A DNA stretch of 64,000 bases from Thalassobius sp002708925 (GCF_049803795.1 NZ_JBNAGJ010000002.1:186001-250000), one strand, 5' to 3'; numbered from the stretch's first letter, positions 48,607-58,598 are shown. The notes: generated by a model not told the origin, from the letters alone. Program-made: numbers and translations.

Positions 48607-49716
48607 TCAGAGCGGCCCAGTGCGGAACAGGCGTACCTTTAGCCCGCCATGGGCGATGGGCGGTCCGGGGGGCACAAAGGGCAGCCCGGTCGCCGATGCC
48701 AGCGCATTATCCGAGGTCACGATCCCGACGCGCCACCCCTGGAACCGCTCTTTGAGCACCGCGCCCATCGCGCCATAAAGCCCGAACAGAGGTTTCTTAT
48801 TCCCGATCCGCGCCCCGTAGGGCGGGTTCACGATCACCAGACCGGGCGGGCCATCGGGCGGGGTGATGTCCGCAATCGGCTTCATCTGGAAATCGGTCCA
48901 GGCGGAAACGCCTGCGCGTTCGGCATTGGCCTGACTCATGCGGATCGCCCCCGCATCCCGATCCGAGCCATGGTAGAGCGGCCGCGCCTCATGCACGTCG
49001 GGCGTAGCCTGCGCCTTCATCCGCGCCCAGGCGGCGGCGTCGAAACTGGCCAGGTGCTCAAAGGCGAAAGAGCGCGTCCGGCCCGGAGCCAAACCGGCGG
49101 CCATCTCGGCCGCCTCGATCACGAAAGTACCCGAGCCGCACATCGGATCCAGCACCGGCATCCCGGCCACGTAACCGCATTCCCGCAAAATCAGCGCGGC
49201 CATGGTTTCGCGCATGGGGGCCTTGTTGACGGCCTCTTTGTGGCCACGCTTGTGCAGGCTCTCGCCCGAGCTATCCACGCTGAACGTCACCAGATTATCG
49301 TCAATCCGCGCCTTAAGCACCATCTGCGCATCCGGCGCCACGGTCAGACCAGCCGAGGTCAGCCCGCCCTCGATCCGCTGCGCGGCGGCACCGGCGTGGT
49401 AGATTTTGGACTTCTTGCAGGTCACCTCGACCCGGACAGGCACGTCCGCACGCAGCACCGCGCGCCAGTCGAATTTCCTGGAACGCTTATCCAGCTGCGC
49501 CAGATGGAACGCCCGAAACCCGCCGATCCGCGCCAGCACCCGTGTGGCCCCGCGCAGCATCAGATTTGCGCGCCAGACCTCGGGCCAACCGCCCTGCAAC
49601 GTCACCCCGCCCGGCACCAGCGCCGCATCGGCAAAGCCTGCCTGCTGAGCTTCGACGCACAGGGCGGGCTCCAGTCCGGGGGTGGCCACCAGAAAAATTT
49701 CAAAACGATCCGTCAT
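48607..49716 (-). CDS. THUMP-domain RNA methyltransferase (RlmL/YcbY-like)
   Basis: A 369-residue class I SAM-dependent RNA methyltransferase. The N-terminal FLVATPGLEPALCVEAQQAG and the THUMP region (about 45-155; RVEVTCKKSKIYHAGAAAQRI) are followed by a methyltransferase domain with motif I (VLDPMCGSGTFVIEAAEMA) and motif IV (VIVNPPYGARIG). NPPY marks an N-methyltransferase acting on an exocyclic amine, as in RlmL (m2G2445 of 23S rRNA). ATG 49716 (MTDRFEIF) is the family start. The target base is inferred from the family. Confidence 0.9.
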   Translation of the reverse strand: MTDRFEIFLVATPGLEPALCVEAQQAGFADAALVPGGVTLQGGWPEVWRANLMLRGATRVLARIGGFRAFHLAQLDKRSRKFDWRAVLRADVPVRVEVTCKKSKIYHAGAAAQRIEGGLTSAGLTVAPDAQMVLKARIDDNLVTFSVDSSGESLHKRGHKEAVNKAPMRETMAALILRECGYVAGMPVLDPMCGSGTFVIEAAEMAAGLAPGRTRSFAFEHLASFDAAAWARMKAQATPDVHEARPLYHGSDRDAGAIRMSQANAERAGVSAWTDFQMKPIADITPPDGPPGLVIVNPPYGARIGNKKPLFGLYGAMGAVLKERFQGWRVGIVTSDNALASATGLPFVPPGPPIAHGGLKVRLFRTGPL

Positions 49717-49766
49717 GGCCCAGCCATAGACCATTCACGCGCCCGCAGCGACCGAATTTTAGCGCT

Positions 49767-51077
49767 TTAATTCGCGATCAGACCCTTGGGCTGCCCGACC
49801 ACCACAAAGGTCAGCTTTGCCGGGTCAATCAAGCGTTTCGCAACGCGCTGCACATCGGCCAAAGTCACCGCGTTCACGCGCTCATTCCGGGTGGCGATAT
49901 AGTCAATCGGCATCCCGCTGACCTGCATTCCCACCAGAATCTGCGCGATATTGCCATTGCCGTCGAACCGCAGCGGATAGGCCCCGGTCAGATAGGTTTT
50001 GGCGTCCTGCAATTCCTGTTCGGTCACGCCCTGATCCAGCAGTTTTTGCCATTCATCGCGGATCACCTGAATGGCCTGACCGATGCGCTCATTGCCCGAC
50101 GCAACCGAGCCCATCCACATTTGCGCCCCGTCCTTATCGGCCAGATAGCTGTAAATCCCATAGGTCAGCCCGCGTTTTTCGCGCACCTCGTGCATCAGGC
50201 GGCTTTCGAAACCGCCGCCGCCCAGGATCAGATCCAACACATAGGCGGCAAAGAAATCCGGATCTTCCTGCTTGATCCCCGGCTGGGCGAAAAGCGCCAT
50301 GGACTGCGGGGTTTCAAATTCGGTGACATGCACGCCGCCGGGCAGGTTCAGATCGGCCGCAGGGGGCAAGTCCGGGCCGGTTGCGGGCAGATTGCCCAGC
50401 AGCTCATCCATCAAAGCAGACAGATCCTGCGGCGAGATGTCCCCCACCGCCGAGATATACACCCGGTCTTGTGTCAGGGCGTTCTGGTGGGCGGCGCGCA
50501 GATCGTCCTGCGTCAGGGCCGAGACCGTCTCGATCGTGCCGCTTTTGACGCGGGCATAGGGGTGATCGCCATACACCAGCGTCCGAAGCGAAACCGAAGC
50601 AATATCCCGCGGGCTTTTCTGATCCGACAGAATGCCCGAAAGCACCTGCTGGCGCACGCGTTCCACCGCATCCGCGTCAAAGCGGGGCTGGATCAGGCTG
50701 TCGCGCAGCAGTGCAATGGCCTGATCGCGGTTCTCGGTCAGGAATTTGGCGGACACGGACACGAAATCATCCGACAGATCATAGGAGAAACTGGCGGCCA
50801 AATCCTCGGTGGCGCGGGCAAAGGCGCGGGCATCACGGTCGGCGGCACCCTCTTCCAGCAGGCCGACCATCAGGTTCGAGGCCCCGGCCTTATCGGCAGC
50901 GTCCAGACGAGCCCCGCTGCGAAACCGCAGTTCCAGCGCAGTGAAGGGGATCGAGTGATCCTCGACCAGCCAGGCCGTCAGCCCACCGGGCGATGTCACC
51001 TCTTGGATCTGTACCTCGGCCCGCAGGGGCAGCGCCAGAACCGTCAGGGTCAAAGACAGAAGAATACGTTTGATCAT
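49767..51077 (-). CDS. M16 peptidase family, non-catalytic subunit
   Basis: A 436-residue periplasmic M16 protein. Signal peptide MIKRILLSLTLTVLALPLRA. Where the catalytic HxxEH should be, it has SNLMVGLLEEGA, so it cannot bind zinc. It keeps the R-Y substrate-binding pair (MHEVREKRGLTYGIYSY). It therefore matches the inactive partner of M16B heterodimers. Its start overlaps the stop of the catalytic subunit as ATGA, fitting a 1:1 complex. Confidence 0.9.
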   Translation of the reverse strand: MIKRILLSLTLTVLALPLRAEVQIQEVTSPGGLTAWLVEDHSIPFTALELRFRSGARLDAADKAGASNLMVGLLEEGAADRDARAFARATEDLAASFSYDLSDDFVSVSAKFLTENRDQAIALLRDSLIQPRFDADAVERVRQQVLSGILSDQKSPRDIASVSLRTLVYGDHPYARVKSGTIETVSALTQDDLRAAHQNALTQDRVYISAVGDISPQDLSALMDELLGNLPATGPDLPPAADLNLPGGVHVTEFETPQSMALFAQPGIKQEDPDFFAAYVLDLILGGGGFESRLMHEVREKRGLTYGIYSYLADKDGAQMWMGSVASGNERIGQAIQVIRDEWQKLLDQGVTEQELQDAKTYLTGAYPLRFDGNGNIAQILVGMQVSGMPIDYIATRNERVNAVTLADVQRVAKRLIDPAKLTFVVVGQPKGLIAN

Positions 51078-52408
51078 TGGCCTACCTCCTGGGACATCAG
51101 CCAGCCGGTGACAGATTTGCGCCGGTCCAGAACATTGCGCGCGGCGGACAGCACATCCTGGGCGGTGACGGCTTGCAGGATATTCGGCCAATCCTGCACG
51201 TCCTGCACCGTCAGCCCCTGCGTCAGGGCACGGCCATAGCGGTTCGCCAAGCCTTCGGTATTGTCCAGCGCGTAGATTTCCGAGGCACGGATTTGCAGTT
51301 TCACGCGCTCCAGCCGGTCGTCGTCAATGCCGGTTTCCAGCAGGTCCACCAGCACCTGATCCATCGCGTCCTCGGCCTGTTGCAGCGTCACGCCGGGGGC
51401 GGGGACCACAACCATATCGAAGGTCGTGTCGTCCAGCGATCCACCACGATAAAACGCGCCGGTATAGATCGCCGTCTGGCTATCGAACTGTAGCTTTTCC
51501 GCCAGAATCGAGGTGGTCGAGCCGCCCAGCACCTCGGCCAGGATGGTCAGGGCGGCGGCCTCTTGCTGGGCGCCACTGTCGCGTTCGGGCGCCAGATACG
51601 AGCGGCTGACATAGGGCTGGGCGACACGCGCGTCGCGATAGGTCAGCCGGCGCTCGGCGGTCTGAGGCGGCTCGGCGCTGCGATAGCGTTCCATGGGCAG
51701 GGCGGGATTGGCGGGAATGGTACCATAATATTCCTGCGCCAGCGCCAGTACCTCATCGGGCTGCACATCGCCGGCCACCACCAGAATCGCGTTATTGGGG
51801 GAATAATAGGTACCGTAGAAAGACAGGGCGTCCTCGCGGTCCAGCTCTTCCATCTCGTGTTTCCAGCCGATCACCGGCACACCGTAACGATGGTTCAGAT
51901 ACTGCACCGCGTCTTTTTGTTCCCGAAACAGCGCCGAGGCATTATTTTCGACGCGCATGTTACGCTCTTCCAGAATGACATCGCGCTCGGTCCGGATATC
52001 GTCCTCAGAGAGGCGCAGGTTTTTCATCCGGTCGGCCTCCATCCGCATCATCAAAGGCAGACGATCCGCAGCGACACGCTGGTAATAGGCGGTGTAATCG
52101 TAGCTGGTAAAGGCGTTGTCCGTGCCGCCATTCTGCGCGACCGTGGCAGAAAATTCCCCCGGTGCCAGCGTGTCGGTGCCCTTGAACAGCAGGTGTTCCA
52201 GAAAATGCGCGACACCCGACTGGCCGGGCGGTTCATCGGCCGATCCGGCGCGATACCACACCATATGCACGACGACGGGGGCGCGGTGATCCTCGATCAC
52301 GACGACCTGCATTCCATTATCCAGAACGAAATCGCTGACGTCCCCGGCGGCCCGCAAAGGCGCAGACAGGGACAGGGTCGCCAGAACGGCAAGGGCGAGA
52401 CGGATCAT
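51074..52408 (-). CDS. M16 zinc peptidase, catalytic subunit
   Basis: A 444-residue periplasmic pitrilysin-type peptidase. Signal peptide MIRLALAVLATLSLSAPLRA, then the inverted zinc motif HFLEH (H68, E71, H72) with the distal Glu in ERDVILEERNMR. The upstream QSGVAH and downstream GGTDNAFTSYDYTAYYQRV are typical. It likely degrades peptides in the periplasm with the following non-catalytic subunit. ATG 52408 starts the signal peptide; a longer frame begins upstream. Preceded by the DUF3035 lipoprotein gene on the same strand. Confidence 0.93.
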   Translation of the reverse strand: MIRLALAVLATLSLSAPLRAAGDVSDFVLDNGMQVVVIEDHRAPVVVHMVWYRAGSADEPPGQSGVAHFLEHLLFKGTDTLAPGEFSATVAQNGGTDNAFTSYDYTAYYQRVAADRLPLMMRMEADRMKNLRLSEDDIRTERDVILEERNMRVENNASALFREQKDAVQYLNHRYGVPVIGWKHEMEELDREDALSFYGTYYSPNNAILVVAGDVQPDEVLALAQEYYGTIPANPALPMERYRSAEPPQTAERRLTYRDARVAQPYVSRSYLAPERDSGAQQEAAALTILAEVLGGSTTSILAEKLQFDSQTAIYTGAFYRGGSLDDTTFDMVVVPAPGVTLQQAEDAMDQVLVDLLETGIDDDRLERVKLQIRASEIYALDNTEGLANRYGRALTQGLTVQDVQDWPNILQAVTAQDVLSAARNVLDRRKSVTGWLMSQEVGQ

Positions 52409-52483
52409 GGGCGCTCTCCTGTTGTTTTCCAGCAAGATACGCCCTTCGCGGCCCGCTTCAAGCGCACTGACGCGGATGTGAGA

Positions 52484-53005
52484 TTATTCGTATTCCGGCG
52501 GAGCCGTGGGCACATTCGCCCCGGCAGCACGCCAGCGGGCGGCCTCTTTGTAGGCGTCCAGCCGCTGACGGCGATAGGCCTGATTGTAGCGGTCCACCTT
52601 GGTGATGCGAATCTTGGTGAACCGGGCCTGGCCCTTGCGGAATTTGGCATCCTCGGCCGCCAGATCCTGACGGATCGAGGGGCTCACCCCGTTGCGGCTG
52701 ACATAGGTGACCAGCGCGCCCTCGGTTGCGGGAACGCCCGTCGGCACCAGCGCCGAGGCTCGCCCGCCCAGGGCCGCAACGGCATCGCCGCGCGGGTTCT
52801 GATCGGTGACATTCCCCCCACCCGGCGTGGGCGCGGGCAATGCGGTATAATCGGCCGGTTTTTGCAGCTCCTTGCCCGGCAGCACCGAGAATTCATCCGG
52901 CCCCCCCGTGAACGATTGCAGATCGCGCAGACGCCCGTCACCGCTACAGGCCGACAGGCCCAGAATTGCCATCAGAACTACTGCGCGCGACAGTCGCATC
53001 GCCAC
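52484..53005 (-). CDS. DUF3035 lipoprotein
   Basis: A 173-residue predicted lipoprotein. The signal peptide ends in the lipobox LSAC (Cys near 20). The mature part has FTGGPDEFSVLPGKELQKPADYTALPAPTPGGGN, typical for DUF3035, and a basic C-terminal part rich in Arg/Tyr (RYNQAYRRQRLDAYKEAARWR). ATG 53005 or ATG 52999 may start it. It follows lspA, the peptidase that processes such lipoproteins, by 46 bases. No function is known. Confidence 0.88.
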   Translation of the reverse strand: MAMRLSRAVVLMAILGLSACSGDGRLRDLQSFTGGPDEFSVLPGKELQKPADYTALPAPTPGGGNVTDQNPRGDAVAALGGRASALVPTGVPATEGALVTYVSRNGVSPSIRQDLAAEDAKFRKGQARFTKIRITKVDRYNQAYRRQRLDAYKEAARWRAAGANVPTAPPEYE

Positions 53006-53051
53006 CCTCCAGATCAGATTGCCCCAGCATTAGCCGATCCTGCGGCCAAGG

Positions 53052-53522
53052 TCACGAGGGCTTTTTCGCCCCGCCCCACAGGATAAGCCCAAAAGCGCCG
53101 ATAAAGATCGCAATATCGGCCACGTTGAAGGCATAGGGGTTTTCAAATCCGCAGCAGGACATGTTCAGGAAATCCGCAACGGCACCATACAGGAACCGAT
53201 CCACCACGTTGCCCAAAGCCCCGCCAATCAGCATCCCGGCGGCGGCCAGTCCCAGTTTGTTCGGCGGATCGCGATAGACCCACCACAGAACGGCGCCGGA
53301 AATCACCAACGCAACCGCAATCAGCCCATAGCGCGCCAGATCCGAGCCACTGGACAACAGTCCGAAATTCACGCCCTCGTTCCACGCCATGCGCAGATTC
53401 AGCAGGGGCGGCAGCACGTCGATCTCGCCCAGCGTGCGCAGGTCAAGCATATGCACGACCAGATATTTGCTGGCCTGATCCAATAGAAATGTCCAGAAGC
53501 CTGCCCAGAAAACCAGCCTCAT
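53052..53522 (-). CDS. lspA: Lipoprotein signal peptidase
   Basis: A 156-residue aspartic peptidase in the inner membrane that cuts prolipoproteins before the lipid-modified Cys. The two catalytic Asp motifs are GNVVDR (D108) and AFNVADIAIF (D136); LDQASKYLV and MAWNEGVNFGLL are other conserved blocks. Four membrane helices. It lies between purH and the DUF3035 lipoprotein gene on one strand. Confidence 0.96.
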   Translation of the reverse strand: MRLVFWAGFWTFLLDQASKYLVVHMLDLRTLGEIDVLPPLLNLRMAWNEGVNFGLLSSGSDLARYGLIAVALVISGAVLWWVYRDPPNKLGLAAAGMLIGGALGNVVDRFLYGAVADFLNMSCCGFENPYAFNVADIAIFIGAFGLILWGGAKKPS

Positions 53523-53634
53523 TTACTTGCCCTATTCTGCCCCGGTGCGGGTCCGTTCAGCGGACCTCGGTCATGGTATTTCCGGCGAGCATACAGCAGC
53601 CCGCCGGATTAGTGTAGGTTTGATTCTTCCGCCC

Positions 53635-55221
53635 TTAGTGGCGGAAATGGCGCATCCCGGTGAACACCATCGCCAGCCCGCGTTCGTTTGCGGCGTCGAT
53701 GACCTCTTGGTCACGCATAGAGCCGCCGGGCTGGATCAGCGCCGTCGCGCCGGCCTCGGCCGCGGTGATCAGACCGTCGGCAAAGGGGAAGAACGCGTCC
53801 GACGCCACAACCGAGCCTTGGGTCAGCGGGGCATCCAGGCCCATGACCTCGGCCATGTCCTGGGCCTTGCGGGCAGCGATCCGGGTGCTGTCCACGCGGC
53901 TCATCTGGCCTGCGCCGACACCGACGGTGGCCCCGTCCTTGACATAGATGATGGCGTTGGATTTGACGTGCTTGGCCACTTTCCACGCGAACAGCAAGTC
54001 GCGCAGCTCGGCCTCGGTGGGCTGACGTTCGGTGACAACCTTCAGATCGTCCAGCGTGATCGCCCCATTATCCTTACCCTGCACCAGGAAGCCGCCCGCG
54101 ACCTGACGATAGGTGGTGATCACCGATTTCGGTTCAGGCAGCGCGCCGGTGGTCAGCAGACGCAGGTTTTTCTTGGCGGCAAAGACGGCTTTGGCCTCGT
54201 CGGTGGCCTCGGGCGCGATGACGACCTCGGTGAAGATTTTCGAAATCTCCTCGGCGGTGGGGCCGTCCAGAGTCTGGTTCAGCGCGATGATCCCGCCAAA
54301 GGCCGAGGTACGATCACAATCGAAGGCGCGGCTGTACGCCTCGGCCAGGGTCGCGCCGGATGCCACACCGCAGGGGTTGGCGTGTTTGATGATCGCACAG
54401 GCGGGCGCATCGGTGCCGAATTCCGCGACCAGTTCGAACGCGGCATCGGTGTCGTTGATGTTGTTATAGGACAGTTCCTTGCCCTGATGCTGCTGCGCGG
54501 TGGACACCCCGGCGCGGGCGCTGCCATCCTTGTAAAACGCCGCCGACTGGTGCGGGTTTTCGCCGTAACGCAGAGTCTGGGCCAGCTCGCCAGCGAACAC
54601 GCGGCGGCGTGGGGTTTCTTCGCCAATCGCGCCAGCCATCCAGGTGGAAACAGCCGCATCATAAGCCCCGGTGCGGGCATAGGCGATCTGCGCCAGTTTC
54701 TGACGGAACGCGTACGAGGTCTGGCCGTCATTGGCGTCCAGCTCGGCCAGCAGGGCGTCGTAATCCTGCACATCCACAACGGTGGTGACAAAGCCGTGGT
54801 TCTTTGCGGCGGCGCGGATCATGGCGGGGCCGCCGATGTCGATATTCTCGATCATCTCGGCATAGTCAGCACCGCGCGCCAGGGCGGCCTCGAACGGGTA
54901 GAGATTCACGACCAGCAGGTCGATCCCGCCGATGTCATGCTGCTCCATGGCCGCAACGTGATCATCATTGTCGCGCAGCGCCAGCAGACCGCCATGCACC
55001 TTGGGGTGCAGGGTTTTGACGCGGCCGTCCATCATTTCGGGAAAGCCAGTGACATCCGCCACGTCGCGCACATCCAGCCCCGCATCGCGCAGCGCCTTGG
55101 CCGAGCCCCCGGTCGAGAGCAGCTCCACACCGCGCGCGGCCAGCGCCTGGCCCAGCTCGGTCAGGCCGGTTTTGTCGGAAACGGAAATCAACGCGCGGCG
55201 CACGGGATAGAGATCGGTCAT
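53635..55221 (-). CDS. purH: Bifunctional AICAR formyltransferase/IMP cyclohydrolase
   Basis: A 528-residue enzyme for the last two steps of de novo IMP synthesis. The N-terminal MGS-like domain (about 1-190: RALISVSDKTGLTELGQALAARG, LLSTGGSAKAL, VKTLHPKVHGGLL) is IMP cyclohydrolase. The C-terminal domain is AICAR transformylase, with KHANPCGVA (catalytic Lys-His), SAFGGIIALN, and SDAFFPFADGLITAAEAG. Length and start (MTDLYPVRRALIS) are normal. A 112-base spacer separates it from lspA. Confidence 0.97.
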   Translation of the reverse strand: MTDLYPVRRALISVSDKTGLTELGQALAARGVELLSTGGSAKALRDAGLDVRDVADVTGFPEMMDGRVKTLHPKVHGGLLALRDNDDHVAAMEQHDIGGIDLLVVNLYPFEAALARGADYAEMIENIDIGGPAMIRAAAKNHGFVTTVVDVQDYDALLAELDANDGQTSYAFRQKLAQIAYARTGAYDAAVSTWMAGAIGEETPRRRVFAGELAQTLRYGENPHQSAAFYKDGSARAGVSTAQQHQGKELSYNNINDTDAAFELVAEFGTDAPACAIIKHANPCGVASGATLAEAYSRAFDCDRTSAFGGIIALNQTLDGPTAEEISKIFTEVVIAPEATDEAKAVFAAKKNLRLLTTGALPEPKSVITTYRQVAGGFLVQGKDNGAITLDDLKVVTERQPTEAELRDLLFAWKVAKHVKSNAIIYVKDGATVGVGAGQMSRVDSTRIAARKAQDMAEVMGLDAPLTQGSVVASDAFFPFADGLITAAEAGATALIQPGGSMRDQEVIDAANERGLAMVFTGMRHFRH

Positions 55222-55242
55222 GGGGCAGCTCTTTGGTTCAGT

Positions 55243-56973
55243 TCAGGTCAGGTCCGGGTCGTCCCGGTTCAGGTCACGGATACTGATGGGCGTATCCTGC
55301 GCCTTGGCCAGGGACCAACGGATGCGCGTCGCATAGTCCATCGCGCGCCCAGATAAAACGATTTGTTTGGTCGCACGGGGGCGTAAACGGCCTTTTTCCA
55401 GATAAACCGAGGGTTCAAGCGTCATTTGCGCCACCCCTTCGTGCCGGAACAGCCACAATTCCCCGCTTTTCAGCGCCAATGAAATCGAGGCCCCGCCCAT
55501 ATCCACGGTCGCGTCCACCTCAGGGTGGAGGTGGAAACGGATCTGGTAGGGAATGCCCTGCAAGGCCACCGTCTGCGGGCGTTTGTCGAATCGGCGCTTG
55601 GCCTTGGTGTTCAGCGCAACCAGCAGTTCCTCGCCGGCCATGGCGCGTCCGTCAAAGGTCATTTCCAGCGTGCGGGCATGGGTCAGCCCGTAGGATTTGA
55701 CATACCCGTCATGCGCGCCTTCGAACCGGGTGCCGTCCGGGGCCTGGGACACCTCGATCGGGACATCCGTGGGCAGGTCCACCAGCAGGTCGGATTTGCT
55801 GCGCGCGCCAAGCCGGGCGCTGGACAGACCGTCCAGACATAATGTCGAATGGCTGGGCGTTGCGCGCCCCGCACGGCGCCATTTCGCCCCAAAGATCGCC
55901 CCCGACCCGCAATTCACAATGACCGGACGCCGCCCCGAGGTCAGCTCGAATGCCAGGGTCGAGGCATGGGCATTATAAGACGCCTTGCCCGCGGGCGGCG
56001 GGCCGGCATCCACCACAACCGAGCTGCGCCCCGCCGACAGCCGCGCATAGCCCATCGCCAACCCATCGGGCGCGCGGCCTTTGACACCCGAGGCCGCCAG
56101 GGCCGTGTCCAGCCGCCCCTCGGCCCCGCGTCCACCCCCATGAAACCGCGCCAGCCCGCCATCCGCATGGCGCAGCGTGCGTAATGTCGGCGCAATCCGT
56201 TCTATCGCGGCCTGATGTTCGGGGGGGATCGGCCGGCCGGCCTCGGACAGGGCAGCGGCGGCCCAGGTCAGCAGGGTAAAGACCTCCAGCAGCTCTTCGG
56301 GGTTGCGAGTGGGGATACCGCCCTGCCCGTCCACCTGCGAGGCGCAATCCTTTGCCAGCGCCTTCACCGCCGGTTCCACATGTCGGGCCATGCCCTCTAG
56401 GGACAGCCCCGCATAGATCAGCCCGGTCAGCGCCTCGAAACGCGGCAGCCCCGGTGAACAGGTGTGCCAGCGGCGCGACAGGAAAATCGTCTGCCGCGAA
56501 AGCGAGCGGTAAAACGCGTCGGACTGGTCCTTGTCCACCCCGCGCAGCACGAACAGAGCATGATGTATCCAGCGAATGATCCGCCGTCCGGTCAGATCAG
56601 GGATCCAGCCTTCGCCCTTGCCCGCGCCGAACCGCGCGATCCATTCCCACAGCCAGTCCTGCGCGCGCTCGCGAGTTTTCATATCCGCCACCGCCGCCAG
56701 ATCATCCAGCCAGCCAAACCCGTGCAGCTCTTCTGCATAGGCCAGGTCCGGGGCCTCGATGTCCCACAGCTGCCGGTCCGAGGATTCGACCAGATGTCCG
56801 GCAAACAAGAAGTTCCCGGCCACCAACTGACGCCCACGCGCAAAGCTGCCGATGGTGCGGGGCTCGGGCTGGCTGACGAAACCTGTGGCAGGGCGCGCAA
56901 AACCGCTGAGCCGGGCATGAAGCCGGTGCATCCAGCGCGTCGGGCGCGCCGTCATCCTGTCGGGTTTGACCAT
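55243..56973 (-). CDS. Heparinase II/III family protein
   Basis: A 576-residue protein. The N-terminal alpha/alpha toroid part runs to about residue 290 (RQLVAGNFLFAGHLVESS, WIARFGAGKGEGWIPDLTGRRI, LSRRWHTCSPGLPRFEALTGLIYAGLSLEG), and the C-terminal Hepar_II_III beta-sandwich follows (ASTLAFELTSGRRPVIVNCGSG, THARTLEMTFDGRAMAGEELL). Some members cut uronic-acid polysaccharides; in Rhodobacterales this gene always sits between rsmB and purH and its substrate is unknown. No signal peptide is seen with ATG 56973 (MVKPDRM), the start best supported by an upstream purine-rich site. A longer N-terminus from 57033 is possible. Confidence 0.85.
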   Translation of the reverse strand: MVKPDRMTARPTRWMHRLHARLSGFARPATGFVSQPEPRTIGSFARGRQLVAGNFLFAGHLVESSDRQLWDIEAPDLAYAEELHGFGWLDDLAAVADMKTRERAQDWLWEWIARFGAGKGEGWIPDLTGRRIIRWIHHALFVLRGVDKDQSDAFYRSLSRQTIFLSRRWHTCSPGLPRFEALTGLIYAGLSLEGMARHVEPAVKALAKDCASQVDGQGGIPTRNPEELLEVFTLLTWAAAALSEAGRPIPPEHQAAIERIAPTLRTLRHADGGLARFHGGGRGAEGRLDTALAASGVKGRAPDGLAMGYARLSAGRSSVVVDAGPPPAGKASYNAHASTLAFELTSGRRPVIVNCGSGAIFGAKWRRAGRATPSHSTLCLDGLSSARLGARSKSDLLVDLPTDVPIEVSQAPDGTRFEGAHDGYVKSYGLTHARTLEMTFDGRAMAGEELLVALNTKAKRRFDKRPQTVALQGIPYQIRFHLHPEVDATVDMGGASISLALKSGELWLFRHEGVAQMTLEPSVYLEKGRLRPRATKQIVLSGRAMDYATRIRWSLAKAQDTPISIRDLNRDDPDLT

Positions 56974-57079
56974 TTGCTCTGCCTCTCGCGCTCTGACGGC
57001 GGGTTGCAGGCAGGATACCGTGCGCGCGGGCATCTGTCACCGCCCAATGGGCTGCGGCTGACAGGATTGTTAACTTTTC

Positions 57080-58348
57080 CTAACGCTTGCGCAGACAGGC
57101 CACATAGAACCCGTCCATGCCGCCCTGTTTGCGCCAGTATCCGGGCAACAGACGCAGCCCGCCCTCGGGGGTTTTCCAGGCCGGATCAATCCCCGGCAGA
57201 TCAAGCGCCTGAGCGTCCACCGTCAGGCCGTCATGGCGCGGCAGAGCCTCTTCGATCTGGCATTCGCCCTCGTCCGGCAGCAAGGAACAGGTGGCATAGA
57301 CCAGCCGCCCGCCGGGTTTCAGCAGGCTGACAGCGTGGTCCAGCATCTGCGCCTGCAACTGGAACAGTTGCCAGAAATCCGAGCCATCCTTTGCGTGCGG
57401 CAAATCCGGGTGGCGGCGAATCGTGCCGGTGGCCGAACAGGGCGCATCCAGCAGGATCGCATCATACTGGCCCGCATGTTCCAGCGCATCGCCGGTTATC
57501 AAGGTGGCGCTCAGCCCGGTGCGATCCAGATTTTCCTGCACGCGCGCCATCCGGCTGGCGGAAATATCCAGCGCGGTCACCTGCGCCCCCGCGGCGGCCA
57601 GCTGCATCGTCTTGCCCCCCGGTGCAGCGCACATATCCAGCACGGTTTCGCCAGGTTGCACGTTCAGAACCCTTGCCGGGATCGCGGCGGCCGCGTCCTG
57701 CACCCACCAGTCGCCCGTCTCGAAACCCGGCAGGGCCGAGACCTGCCCGGCCTCCGCCAAACGAATCGTCCCGGTCGGCAGCAATTCCCCCCCCAGAGCA
57801 TCGCACACGGCCTGCGGATCGGACTTGGCGGTGATGTCCAGCGGGGCGCCCGCGAAATGGGCCTGCTCCATCCGGGCAACATCATCGGGGCCGTAGCCCT
57901 CGATCAGCGGATCGCGCAGCCAGCGCGGCAACCGGGGGGCGCGCAGCTTGGCCCAGTCCTGGGGCGCGGTTTCAGCCACCCGGCGCAGCACCGCGTTCAC
58001 CATGCCCTTCATCGACTGGATACGCTTGTTGCGGGCGGTCAGGGTGACGGCCTCGTTGACCACGCCATGCGCATCGCCGCCCAGGGCCAGCTCGACCGCC
58101 GCCAGCCGCAGGATATTCCGCACCGCCGCCGGTGGGGTTTTCTTCAGATGGCGGGCCAGCAGCTTATCCGCCCGCTCCAGCCCGCGCAGCGTGTCCAGCG
58201 CCAGCCGCTGCGCGCGGGCGCGCTCTGCCGGGTCCAGCCTGGCCAGCGCGTGGGCCGTCACCTCAGAGATCATCCGGTGCTCGACCAGAACCTGGTTCAG
58301 CAGGTTCAGAGCCGCCATGCGCGGGGTCAGTCTGGGCCGAGAAGTCAT
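57080..58348 (-). CDS. rsmB: 16S rRNA (m5C967) methyltransferase RsmB-like
   Basis: A 422-residue RNA m5C methyltransferase. The N-terminal NusB-like helical domain covers 1 to about 140 (MAALNLLNQVLVEHRMISEVTA). The SAM domain has motif I VLDMCAAPGGKTMQLAAAGA, motif IV DAPCSATGTIRRHP with the releasing Cys, and motif VI YATCSLLPDEGE with the catalytic Cys. It is divergent from the SDH assembly factor gene. Assignment to position C967 comes from the NusB-domain architecture. Confidence 0.92.
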   Translation of the reverse strand: MTSRPRLTPRMAALNLLNQVLVEHRMISEVTAHALARLDPAERARAQRLALDTLRGLERADKLLARHLKKTPPAAVRNILRLAAVELALGGDAHGVVNEAVTLTARNKRIQSMKGMVNAVLRRVAETAPQDWAKLRAPRLPRWLRDPLIEGYGPDDVARMEQAHFAGAPLDITAKSDPQAVCDALGGELLPTGTIRLAEAGQVSALPGFETGDWWVQDAAAAIPARVLNVQPGETVLDMCAAPGGKTMQLAAAGAQVTALDISASRMARVQENLDRTGLSATLITGDALEHAGQYDAILLDAPCSATGTIRRHPDLPHAKDGSDFWQLFQLQAQMLDHAVSLLKPGGRLVYATCSLLPDEGECQIEEALPRHDGLTVDAQALDLPGIDPAWKTPEGGLRLLPGYWRKQGGMDGFYVACLRKR

Positions 58349-58412
58349 CCGTTATCCTTGCGATTGGGGTGCAGGGGCGTATATCAACAGGCAGCCGCAT
58401 AAGGAAGAGACC

Positions 58413-58595
58413 ATGAGCGAGCCCGAAAAAAACCTGCCCCCCGCCGCCCTGCGCGCCCTGGCCGAGGCCGAAGAGCGCCGCCAGAAGGCCGAAGCCGAGG
58501 CCAAAGCCCTGCCCAAGGAACTGGGCGGCCGCGACGGCCCCGAGCCCGTGCGGTTCGGCGATTGGGAAAAGAAGGGCATCGCCGTCGATTTCTGA
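58413..58595 (+). CDS. Succinate dehydrogenase assembly factor 4 homologue (DUF1674)
   Basis: A 60-residue soluble protein whose C-terminus, PVRFGDWEKKGIAVDF, is the diagnostic DUF1674/SDHAF4 motif. In mitochondria SDHAF4 binds the FAD-loaded SdhA and speeds its docking with SdhB; the alphaproteobacterial proteins are the presumed ancestors. The N-terminal part is Glu/Lys/Ala-rich and likely helical. The start is ATG 58413 after AAGGAAGAGACC. No sdh gene is in the window. Confidence 0.92.
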   Translation: MSEPEKNLPPAALRALAEAEERRQKAEAEAKALPKELGGRDGPEPVRFGDWEKKGIAVDF

Positions 58596-58598
58596 TCG